A DNA stretch of 7,830 nucleotides, from contig JADZFJ010000321.1 in NCBI GenBank assembly GCA_020849935.1, forward strand, positions 1 through 7,830, written 5' to 3'. This document shows, piece by piece, positions 1-6,351 of the stretch (position 1 is the stretch's first letter; each line of letters starts with the position of its first letter). A program made the translations under genes and the position numbers. A model generated the notes under the pieces. The model had not been told where the DNA came from, did not search any database, and was given only the letters and a program-made list of their open reading frames with translations. The DNA is from Crocinitomix sp. GTDB taxonomy: Bacteria; Bacteroidota; Bacteroidia; Flavobacteriales_D; Crocinitomicaceae.

Positions 1-392
1 GCCTTAGGACTGCGGAGCCGAGTTTTCCAAGTTTCGAGTGTTTTAGGATGTTTTTTTTCTAAATAGGTACTAAACCCCAGTAAATCCGAAAAATAATAAA
101 GCGCCGTGGCAGAAAACATCACCCCCACCATCGAAATCACCAATACAAGAAACAATTGATCGGGAAATAAGAGCGCCCCACAAATCACAAAAGGAGTACT
201 CGGAATCAAAAAAAAGCCCCGCACCAGTGTCAAAATAATGTACACCAACATCATTTCATCACCATACGATTGAATAAATTCCTTAAGGTATTCAGGCGTC
301 GCCACCGCAGGATTTTGAATATAAATGGCAATTAAAAAAACAATGAATAAAATCCACAAAAGATAAAATATTCGTTTGCCTGTTTTAACCAT
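1..392 (-). CDS. VTT/DedA-like (TVP38/TMEM64) membrane protein, C-terminus cut by window edge
   Basis: The frame is open from an ATG at 392 down to base 1, giving 130 codons with no stop, so the C-terminus lies outside the window. The N-terminus MVKTGKRIFYLLWILF starts a first hydrophobic helix (about residues 8-24). A polar stretch follows (TPEYLKEFIQSYGDEMM), then a second hydrophobic region with LVRGFFLIPSTPFVICGALL at about residues 56-75 and a third ending in SATALYYFSDLLGF. The pattern of a helix-breaking Pro-Ser-Thr-Pro, a Gly-Ala-Leu and then a helix with small residues is that of the VTT domain (SNARE-associated Golgi / DedA superfamily). Members of that superfamily are inner-membrane proteins, several of them linked to lipid scrambling or membrane homeostasis. 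Family membership rests on pattern recognition; the substrate and role here are unknown. The ATG is the only start placed before the first helix, and no Shine-Dalgarno site is visible. Confidence 0.75.
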   Translation of the reverse strand, partial: MVKTGKRIFYLLWILFIVFLIAIYIQNPAVATPEYLKEFIQSYGDEMMLVYIILTLVRGFFLIPSTPFVICGALLFPDQLFLVLVISMVGVMFSATALYYFSDLLGFSTYLEKKHPKTLETWKTRLRSPK

Positions 393-413
393 CCTGTCTT
401 TTTTTTAAGTTCC

Positions 414-421
414 CAAAGATA
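414..421 (-). promoter_or_regulatory. Candidate Bacteroidota -7 box (TATCTTTG) for the VTT gene
   Basis: Read on the minus strand this is TATCTTTG, a full match to the Bacteroidota TAnnTTTG -7 consensus, 21 bases upstream of the ATG at 392. It would give a leader of roughly 15 bases. No TTTG -33 element is visible at the usual 19-21 base spacing, so this is a candidate only. Confidence 0.35.
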
Positions 422-701
422 AGGGAATTTAGTTTTTTTAGGGGGGTGGGATTATGGAAAACAATTTCAGACAAAATTTTGGATTATGAATGTCCATTAA
501 CTAACTATTAGCGGTCAAACACCCTTTGGCGTGCTATTAAATTTTTGCTGTTCAACTTTTAAAAGATCGAATAGGTTTTTTTGTAACCTACAACATTAGG
601 AAGTCACCGATTTCTCAATGGTTTCTCTCCCCAAAAAATCAATGATATCAAAAAATACCAACTCAACACAACTCCAACCACTTATCCCACTATTTTGTAG
701 C

Positions 702-729
702 TAAATTTGGGATTTGTTTTGTAGCTTTG
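702..729 (+). promoter_or_regulatory. Two tandem TAnnTTTG promoter-like boxes
   Basis: TAAATTTG at 702-709 and TAGCTTTG at 722-729 both match the Bacteroidota -7 consensus TAnnTTTG. They sit within a direct repeat of TTTTGTAGCT (693-702 and 717-726, 24-base period). Neither has a TTTG at the ideal -33 spacing. If the second box is used, transcription begins near 735. The TTG at 727 would then not be in the message, and the ATG at 772 becomes the start with a leader of about 35 bases. Confidence 0.35.
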
Positions 730-771
730 AAGCTAATTAAGGAGATTACAGTAGATACTATCATCAATTTT

Positions 772-1452
772 ATGACTCACCAAGAACTAGAGATTTTACT
801 AAAAGAAAGGGCTAATTCACTTGACTTGAAAAAAATCGCTTTTGAAAATCTTGATAAAATTTTTATTGAAAATTCAGAAGTTAAAGGCTTTTTAGGAGGT
901 TTTAGAAAGGAGGAAATTATTACCGCGTTTGATTATTTTGATTACAGGGTCGATGGCAGAAATAATAAATCGTTGATCATTACTAAAATTGGGTTGTATG
1001 TTGAAAATGGAAACTATGTCGACAAGCTACAACCGATCGGATATTATGAACTTGAAACAAATTTGGATGGTGATTTAATTGACGATTGGTTAGTAATCTC
1101 CAAAGAAAAGCATTTAAATGGCTTAGAAGTCATCGATCACTTTCAGCGAATGAATGAAAAACTGCCAAAAGAATATTTGAAAAGAAATCATATTCAATAT
1201 GAGTTTGTTTCTTATATATCCCTTGTTGGAACCTTGTTTTTAAGCAAAGATTTCGAAGGTGCTGGACATTTCATTCGAAGAGCGCTAGTAAACATTGAAA
1301 GCATTGGAGGTGAATGTTTTGATAAAGTGTATCTAAAACATTCAATGAGTTTTTTGCAATTAATAGGGAATTATTTATGTACAAATGAGTTAGTTTCAGA
1401 AGATTTGAAAAATGTATTGGGTGAATTTAAAATCGATGATTCACCATTTTAA
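772..1452 (+). CDS. Hypothetical protein, probably cytoplasmic
   Basis: I do not recognise this protein. From the ATG at 772 it is 226 residues; an in-frame TTG at 727 would add 15. I prefer the ATG because a promoter-like TAGCTTTG covers the TTG and neither start has a Shine-Dalgarno site at a usable distance. The sequence begins MTHQELEILLKERANSL. It has no signal peptide, lipobox or membrane segment, is rich in Lys, Glu, Asp, Ile and Leu, and looks like an alpha/beta fold. A middle segment has a beta-like pattern with conserved-looking aromatic and acidic residues (IGYYELETNLDGDLIDDWLVI), and the C-terminal third is helical. Codon use is AT-rich and ordinary. It stands alone, convergent with the lipoprotein gene 84 bases downstream. 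Function is unknown; the confidence refers to its being a real gene. Confidence 0.7.
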   Translation: MTHQELEILLKERANSLDLKKIAFENLDKIFIENSEVKGFLGGFRKEEIITAFDYFDYRVDGRNNKSLIITKIGLYVENGNYVDKLQPIGYYELETNLDGDLIDDWLVISKEKHLNGLEVIDHFQRMNEKLPKEYLKRNHIQYEFVSYISLVGTLFLSKDFEGAGHFIRRALVNIESIGGECFDKVYLKHSMSFLQLIGNYLCTNELVSEDLKNVLGEFKIDDSPF

Positions 1453-1536
1453 CTCGATTTCAAATAAACATAGATTAAATCCCCTCAATCAACCGCCAAA
1501 ACCTATTTCCAAACCCCAATTCACCCCCACACCATA

Positions 1537-2304
1537 CTAATTCACCTTTTCAAATTTAACATCGTCCACAAAGAGGGTGAGTGGTTGGCTGGAACTATTT
1601 GCTGTGAGGCCTATTTCGCAGCTGCTGTACATGCCTTTGGTGCCTTGTTGGAAATAGAGGAGATCTTTTGGTAAGGTTGTGTTTCCGGTGGTGTTGATGA
1701 TGAGTTCGCCGTTTTGATAGAGTTTGACGGTGCCTTCGGTTTTTTGGTAGAGTTTTATTTCCCAAACGATTTCAACCCATTCGTTTCGTGGAAATTCAAC
1801 TTCTTGTCCTGGGGTTTGGAGAATGTCCTTTTCGTTAAAGTTATGTTCGATCCGAAGTTTATTTTCGACCATAGCGATGCGCATTCCCGGTCCTGCGCCA
1901 ATGGCAGCTTGTTCTTCGATGTCCATTAAAAAAAGCCATCCATCCAAGGTGTCGGTGCTTTGTAGATAATACCAACCTGTTAACCGCACGGTTTCTCCTT
2001 CCCAAAAGGCCATTTTTTGTTTAGTCATGCTGCATTTGGAAAGGGTTTCATCTGTTGTACCGACTCCATAAAATTTTAAGGATTTATTGCCTGTATGTGC
2101 AAAGGTGCTGTCGACAGTGATATTGCTGCCTTCCAGGGTGATTTGGGTGTATGACCATAATTGATCTTCGGCTGGGAGGAGTTGTTGGTATTGAGAATAG
2201 GTTTCAAAATTATCTTCAAAATAATTGGGACCATCAAAGTATTTTTCTTTGCTACAGGCCAGTGTGATCAAGCACAGGGATAGGATTAGTGCAAGATTTT
2301 TCAT
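1537..2304 (-). CDS. Lipoprotein with concanavalin-A-like / polysaccharide-lyase-like fold
   Basis: This 255-residue protein starts with a lipoprotein signal (MKNLALILSLCLITLAC), with a lipobox ending at Cys17, so it should be lipid-anchored in the envelope. The residues after the Cys (SKEK) partly resemble the Lys-acidic lipoprotein export signals of some Bacteroidota, which would favour the cell surface; this is inference. The mature part reads as a beta-sandwich of the concanavalin-A-like lectin/glucanase type. It has DNFETYS near residue 31, an antiparallel pair at WEGETVRLTGWYYL (about 101-114), then WLFLMDIE. The segment FPRNEWVEIVWEIKLYQ with the dG-type turn KLYQNGELII (about 171-204) and a C-terminal FVDDVKFEK strand resemble heparin-lyase-like and LamG-like proteins. 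I cannot assign catalytic residues, so enzyme or glycan-binding protein both remain possible. Its ATG overlaps the stop of the upstream barrel gene (ATGA), so the two are co-translated. Confidence 0.8.
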   Translation of the reverse strand: MKNLALILSLCLITLACSKEKYFDGPNYFEDNFETYSQYQQLLPAEDQLWSYTQITLEGSNITVDSTFAHTGNKSLKFYGVGTTDETLSKCSMTKQKMAFWEGETVRLTGWYYLQSTDTLDGWLFLMDIEEQAAIGAGPGMRIAMVENKLRIEHNFNEKDILQTPGQEVEFPRNEWVEIVWEIKLYQKTEGTVKLYQNGELIINTTGNTTLPKDLLYFQQGTKGMYSSCEIGLTANSSSQPLTLFVDDVKFEKVN

Positions 2305-2789
2305 TTTCCAGAATTTTTAAAGGTATAGCCAATACTAAGTCCTCCCCAATGTTGGAGTTGGCGGTCGATGATATAGGAAATGAGCGGGGTATAGGTGGCG
2401 CGATAAAACCAGTTTTTGGAGGGAGATTGATAGCGATAACCGATTGCTGCGGTGGTTAAAAAGAAAAAACTGCCTTTGGTGGTGATGGTGATGCCTTGGC
2501 CCAAACCGAGTTCTAATTTATGCGCATTTTCGCCCAAAAGTGCATTTGCCATGATTGGAAATACGATACCAACACCATTGTTTTTATCGATAGGTGCAAA
2601 GCTTAAGCCTAGGCGCCATGTGGCTTCTAATTTTGGTTTTTTTAAGAAGGTGGATTCGTAATTGAAAGATCCTAATCCACCACTTCCGGCTAATTCAAAA
2701 AAGAGGGATTTTCTTTTTTCTGTAGAATTTTGTGCCAGTAAGATTCCTGAACCGCCTAAAAATAGGGCTATTAAAAACACGTGTCTCAT
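2301..2789 (-). CDS. Small outer-membrane beta-barrel family protein
   Basis: This protein has 162 residues and a clear signal peptide (MRHVFLIALFLGGSGILLAQ, probable cleavage after Ala19). The mature part alternates hydrophobic and polar residues in beta-hairpins rich in Gly and Tyr. The order is FFELAGSGGLGSFNYE (about 30-45), RLGLSFAP, GVGIVFPIMANALLGE, KLELGLGQGITIT, AAIGYRYQSPSKNWFYRATYTPLISY and a final WGGLSIGYTF strand ending near an aromatic residue. This order is familiar from a widespread family of Bacteroidota proteins of unknown role, predicted to form 8-10-strand outer-membrane barrels. It is the first gene of a two-gene operon with the lipoprotein downstream (4-base ATGA overlap), which suggests that the two envelope proteins work together, perhaps as a barrel with a lipoprotein partner. 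No promoter box is visible upstream; the 3' end of a repeat array lies about 60 bases away. Confidence 0.75.
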   Translation of the reverse strand: MRHVFLIALFLGGSGILLAQNSTEKRKSLFFELAGSGGLGSFNYESTFLKKPKLEATWRLGLSFAPIDKNNGVGIVFPIMANALLGENAHKLELGLGQGITITTKGSFFFLTTAAIGYRYQSPSKNWFYRATYTPLISYIIDRQLQHWGGLSIGYTFKNSGK

Positions 2790-2850
2790 CGTTCGAATGG
2801 TTTGTTCATCACTAATTTAGAATAATTTTTCGGGTTTATTTACGTTCGAT

Positions 2851-3308
2851 TAGCTATTTTTTCTCCTGTAGATTTCACAGATAAACGCAGATTTCCGTAG
2901 AGGTCTATTTTATACGTGCTGGCGCAAGCGTCCCGCTTGTGCCATTTAGATTTCTAAGATATTCGGAGCTGTAAATTACGCTAATACGTGCTGGCGCAAG
3001 CGTCCCGCTTGTGCCATTAAGATTTTCTATTACCTCGATTAGATCGGCGAACATCCGCACGATCGGTGCTATCAGCGTTCTATTAACTATTTTTTTTCTC
3101 CCGTAGATTTCGCAGATAAGCGCAGATTTCGGCAGAGGTCTATTTTATACGTGCTGGCGCAAGCGTCCCGCTTGTGCCATTAAGATTTTCTATTACCTCG
3201 ATTAGATCGGCGAACATCCGCTCGATCGGTGCTATCAGCGTTCTATTAACTATTTTTTTTCTCCCGCAGATAGACACAGATTTTTTTCACCACGGATTTC
3301 CAAAGATT
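2851..3308. repeat. Repeat array A: 162-bp composite repeat, one full unit plus fragments
   Basis: This fills the gap between the barrel gene and the stop codon of the T9SS protein. Read on the plus strand it has four parts. A degenerate front half covers 2863-2943 and ends in a REP-like hairpin at 2921-2943. After 41 bases of unrelated sequence comes the back half of a unit (2985-3097, hairpin 2993-3015). One full unit follows (3098-3260, hairpin 3156-3178). An end fragment at 3261-3308 runs into the stop codon. Each hairpin has arms GGCGCAAGCG and CGCTTGTGCC around a TCC loop, preceded by ACGTGCT. A second hairpin with arms GATCGGCG and CGC(A/T)CGATC lies at 3042-3064 and 3205-3227. No coding potential is seen. 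The unit is the same as in array B. Confidence 0.9.
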
Positions 3309-5382
3309 AATTAACGACCATTTTTTTGGTATACACCTCACTGGTAGTCAAATCCTGAACTACTAAAATATATACGCCAGCAGTAAATGTTGAAGCTTTA
3401 ATTTCAATACTATTTCCTGTAACTCTGTCTTGAAAATAAACTTGATTCCCCAATAGATCAACAATATGTAACGAACAATTTTCGCTTAAACCTTCACCGA
3501 AATACACGGTTGTGGATTCACTAAATGGATTCGGATAAACCAATATTTGTTGTTGATTTGTTATCTCCACAATGCTCACATCATCAAAATGCAAGGTATT
3601 TACTGTTGTATTGGTTACGATTGCTGGATTATAATCAAAATAAATATTAGCCGTGTTGTAAATGCTTGTTCCAAGCGGTAAACCCTCATTAAGTTTTATT
3701 TCGTATTTTACAAACCCATGGCTAGCTTCTTCATTTACATTGCTATCAGGTAAGATGATGTCAATAAATTTAAAACTCACCTCACCTTCAGAACTTATAT
3801 TTATTGACATGTCATGACTGTAAACAAGTGGAGTTAAGCTGTACCAATCAAGGTTAGGATCCAATTGATCCCTTATTATGACATTGAATGCTGTATCTGT
3901 TCCTGTATTTTGGAAACGCACCAAGTATTCTAATTTTTCAGTGGATGGTGGAATATAGCCCATTTCACCTTCACCGAATGGATCAGGAGTTTTGTCATTA
4001 GGATCGTATGCACAAGTAATAACTCGGGTAAAAGTTTCAACTGTGCTATACACCTCAACACCTGCCGAATCGACTCCGACAGTCAGCGTGCTCGATACAG
4101 TATCTGCCATACCATCTGGTGTCCCTACTTGCACTCTGATTACTTCATTATCAAAATAGAATAAGTCCTCATAATACCAATAAATATGCTGCCCTACCAC
4201 TGAATCTGGTAAAATATTGGCAGAAACATAGTACAAGCTATCATCCAATTCTAAATGAACGAGGCCTGATGCAATCGTTGTTCCTGAATTTTGAATATTT
4301 AGAAAATAAGTTGTTGTATCGTTGCACCTCCGCCCTCCGAAGAATTCTGCATTTACTTCATAAATTGAGGTGTCTGGATACAGACCAAAGTCAAGGCTAT
4401 CTCTAGGCTCATAGGCAATATCATTTATGATGGTGTAAATTAAAGAGTCTGAAGTAATTTCCCAATGTTCTCCCCAGAAAGGATAAATTTCATATACACC
4501 ATCCACAAGGTATACTGTCGAGGTAGAATAGCTACCATCGGCTCCTGTGTTGCAAAATACCCCACCCGGATCAGAGCGTATTAAAGCCATATTTATTCCC
4601 TCCTCTCCAGGATCTTGAATCCCGTTCTCGTTCTCATCAAAATAAACGGTTCCCTCTATATCTATATCGGTTGGACCAATATCACCAGTACAACTTGTCA
4701 AAGGTCCACTAAAACAACTTTGTACTTCATCCGCACAAAGACCAGCAACATAGATATCATAACATGTGAGCTCATCTAACCCGGTCAGTTCACACAACAC
4801 CTCTCCTTCAGTAATTATAACAGTATCTCCTTCAACACCTAGTTCAAATCCCGTTGGTCCGTATACAACAATCCAATCCGTTTCTACACCTCCAGCAAAC
4901 CAGGCGATAATCATTTCATCCCAATCGGTAACGAAACTGGTTAGAGCCGAAGGTGTAGGGCAATAAAGATTCCCAAAATGAACATTAAAAACGATATCAT
5001 CCGTATCCCAAGTATCGTCCATTTGAATAAAAACAGTTTCGCCGGCTATCATAAATAATGGGCCGTCTAAATCATTTGTAGAACAGTCATCTCCAGCGGC
5101 AGTTTTCTCAGTTACTAAACTTCCACAACTACCAGAATAAATTATTTTTTGTTTATTATCTCCTTCACCACAATGCTCGATTTCTAAATGCCCATCACAT
5201 GGAGCTTCAAAAGAATACCAATCATCACCTAAGAAATTATTGGTAATATAGCCTATCCCTGCTTCAATTGGAACGGCGGTGGCGCAAGTTGGCCCACCAA
5301 AATATGGACCTACCTGGCCATAAGAGACATTCACAAAAGGGAATATAAATAGAAATTTAAAGATTGTGTCAAGTTTTTTCAT
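3307..5382 (-). CDS. T9SS-exported multidomain protein (PPC-like, Fn3, SdrD-B-like, DUF7619-like, type A sorting domain)
   Basis: From the ATG at 5382 the protein has 691 residues; an upstream TTG at 5400 would add six residues ahead of an otherwise normal signal peptide, so the ATG is preferred. Residues 1-22 (MKKLDTIFKFLFIFPF...) are a signal peptide. About 24-136 form a Cys-rich beta domain with DDWYSFEAPCDGHLEI, like the PPC-type jelly rolls of many Bacteroidota exoproteins. About 141-232 is a fibronectin-III-like domain with paired Cys. About 240-335 is SdrD-B-like, with the calcium-loop-like motif DENENGIQDPGEEG. A DUF11-like beta domain follows. About 457-597 is the DUF7619-type domain that starts CAYDPNDK and contains EYLVRFQNTGTDTAFNV and YFDYNPAIVTNT. 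The last 80 residues are a type A T9SS sorting domain (VYPNPF..., GVYILVV, ending KKMVVN). The protein is therefore expected to cross the outer membrane by T9SS and be surface-anchored or released; adhesion is plausible but unproven. It is the downstream member of a tandem pair. Confidence 0.9.
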   Translation of the reverse strand: MKKLDTIFKFLFIFPFVNVSYGQVGPYFGGPTCATAVPIEAGIGYITNNFLGDDWYSFEAPCDGHLEIEHCGEGDNKQKIIYSGSCGSLVTEKTAAGDDCSTNDLDGPLFMIAGETVFIQMDDTWDTDDIVFNVHFGNLYCPTPSALTSFVTDWDEMIIAWFAGGVETDWIVVYGPTGFELGVEGDTVIITEGEVLCELTGLDELTCYDIYVAGLCADEVQSCFSGPLTSCTGDIGPTDIDIEGTVYFDENENGIQDPGEEGINMALIRSDPGGVFCNTGADGSYSTSTVYLVDGVYEIYPFWGEHWEITSDSLIYTIINDIAYEPRDSLDFGLYPDTSIYEVNAEFFGGRRCNDTTTYFLNIQNSGTTIASGLVHLELDDSLYYVSANILPDSVVGQHIYWYYEDLFYFDNEVIRVQVGTPDGMADTVSSTLTVGVDSAGVEVYSTVETFTRVITCAYDPNDKTPDPFGEGEMGYIPPSTEKLEYLVRFQNTGTDTAFNVIIRDQLDPNLDWYSLTPLVYSHDMSINISSEGEVSFKFIDIILPDSNVNEEASHGFVKYEIKLNEGLPLGTSIYNTANIYFDYNPAIVTNTTVNTLHFDDVSIVEITNQQQILVYPNPFSESTTVYFGEGLSENCSLHIVDLLGNQVYFQDRVTGNSIEIKASTFTAGVYILVVQDLTTSEVYTKKMVVN

Positions 5383-5621
5383 AGCAAGTTTTTTTAACAA
5401 TGGCCTTAAATAGAATGATTGATAGAACTTTAAATGGGCTGCGTTCTCTTTTATAGTAAGATTTTGCAGCAGTTAAATAAATCAAAAACCTAAGGCTTAA
5501 TACAATTGGTTAGCAGGTTAACGTGAGAAGTTGGAAAAAGGTTGGGTCGGTTTCGAATTATTTTAACGGCTACCAAAAACTAACTACGTGATTTCTATAA
5601 GATTTATGTTAAAAGGGAAGT
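5383..5621. other. Leader/promoter region of the T9SS protein gene
   Basis: This spacer lies between the start codon of the intact T9SS gene and array B. It is not repeat-like and must contain the promoter if the gene is transcribed on its own. I find no exact TAnnTTTG box on the minus strand. The closest is TAGTTTTT (complement of about 5575-5583, 7 of 8 matches) without a -33 partner. No RNA structure or small gene is evident. Confidence 0.3.
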
Positions 5622-6351
5622 TTTTTTTCACCACAGATTTACACAGATTTTTTTTCTCCCGCAGATTTCGCAGATAAGCGCAGATTTCCTTAGATGTCTA
5701 TTTTATACGTGCTGGCGCAAGCGTCCCGCTTGTGCCTTTAAGATTTTCTATTACCTCGATTAGATCGGCGAACTTCCGCTCGATCGGTGCTATCAGCGTT
5801 CTATTAACTATTTTTTTCTCCCGCAGATTTCGCAGATAGACGCAGATTTCCGAGAGGTCTATTTTATACGTGCTGGCGCAAGCGTCCCGCTTGTGCCATT
5901 AAGATTTTCTATTACCTCGATTAGATATGCGAACATCCGCACGATCTGCGTAATAATCGTTCTATTAGCTGTTTTTTTCTCCCGCAGATTTCGCAGATAG
6001 ACGCAGATTTCCGTAGAGGTCTATTTTATACGTGCTGGCGCAAGCGTCCCGCTTGTGCCTTTAAGATTTTCTATTACCTCGATTAGATAGGCGAACATCC
6101 GCACGATCTGCGTAATTATCGTTCTATAAAATATTTTTTTTCTCCCGCAGATTTCGCAGATAAGCGCAGATTTCCGAGAGGTCTATTTTATACGTGCTGG
6201 CGCAAGCGTCCCACTTGTGCCTTTAAGATTTTCTATTACCTCGATTAGATCGGCGAACATCCGCTCGATCGGTGCTATCAGCGTTCTATAAACTATTTTT
6301 TTTCTCCCGCAGATAGACACAGATTTTTTTCACCACGGATTTAAACAGATT
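5622..6351. repeat. Repeat array B: four tandem copies of a 162-bp composite repeat
   Basis: Counting from each CTCCCGCAG on the plus strand, the units are 5656-5817, 5818-5978, 5979-6141 and 6142-6303, with periods of 162, 161, 163 and 162. A partial unit at 6304-6351 overlaps the stop codon of the broken paralogue. Every unit has the same order. First come CAGAT motifs spaced 9-10 bases, then GTCTATTTTATACGTGCT, then a REP-like hairpin (5714-5736, 5875-5897, 6037-6059, 6199-6221). TTAAGATTTTCTATTACCTC follows, then a second hairpin region, and a T-tract. Units 1 and 4 carry the variant CGATCGGTGCTATCAGCG; units 2 and 3 carry CGATCTGCGTAATNATCG. The array is bracketed by a 28-bp direct repeat (5622-5649 and 6324-6351, seven Ts then CACCAC(A/G)GATTT), 26 of 28 identical by eye. 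There is no open frame of note. Confidence 0.92.

Larger units (their letters stand above)
393..771. other. Intergenic region between divergent genes
   Basis: This stretch separates the VTT gene (minus) from the gene at 772 (plus). It holds one promoter-like box for the minus gene and two for the plus gene, described separately. It also has a G-run at 441-446, a 10-base self-complementary CTTTTAAAAG at 555-564, and a weak inverted repeat TAGGTT/AACCTA at 572-590 (6-bp stem, 7-base loop). I see no gene, terminator or RNA in it. The frame of the plus gene is open back to a TGA at 643-645 but has no ATG upstream of 772. Confidence 0.5.

Noticed and set aside
572..590. Small inverted repeat TAGGTT/AACCTA as a terminator or riboswitch part
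   Set aside because: The stem is only six pairs, AT-rich, with no suitable gene leading into it and no U-run after it; it is expected by chance in AT-rich DNA.
1714..1929. Plus-strand open frame of 71 codons
   Set aside because: It lies wholly within the lipoprotein gene on the opposite strand, has no family resemblance and is explained as antisense shadow.
2452..2661. Plus-strand open frame of 69 codons
   Set aside because: It is antisense to the barrel gene, whose signal peptide and beta pattern are clear; its composition is that of a reverse-complement frame.
2921..3178. Hairpins as transcription terminators of the T9SS gene
   Set aside because: The genes run on the minus strand, where the hairpin is followed by AGCACGTATAAAATAG and not by a U-run; the U-rich side is on the plus strand, which has no gene leading in.
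4766..4966. Plus-strand Ser/Pro-rich open frame of 66 codons
   Set aside because: It is antisense to the Fn3-like region of the T9SS protein; the low-complexity Ser/Pro content is what the complement of that coding region produces.
5656..6303. CRISPR array
   Set aside because: The period is 162 bp and almost the whole unit is repeated, with no unique spacers; no cas genes are visible.
5622..6351. Insertion sequence or transposon
   Set aside because: There is no transposase frame in any of the six frames across the array, and no terminal inverted repeats were found.
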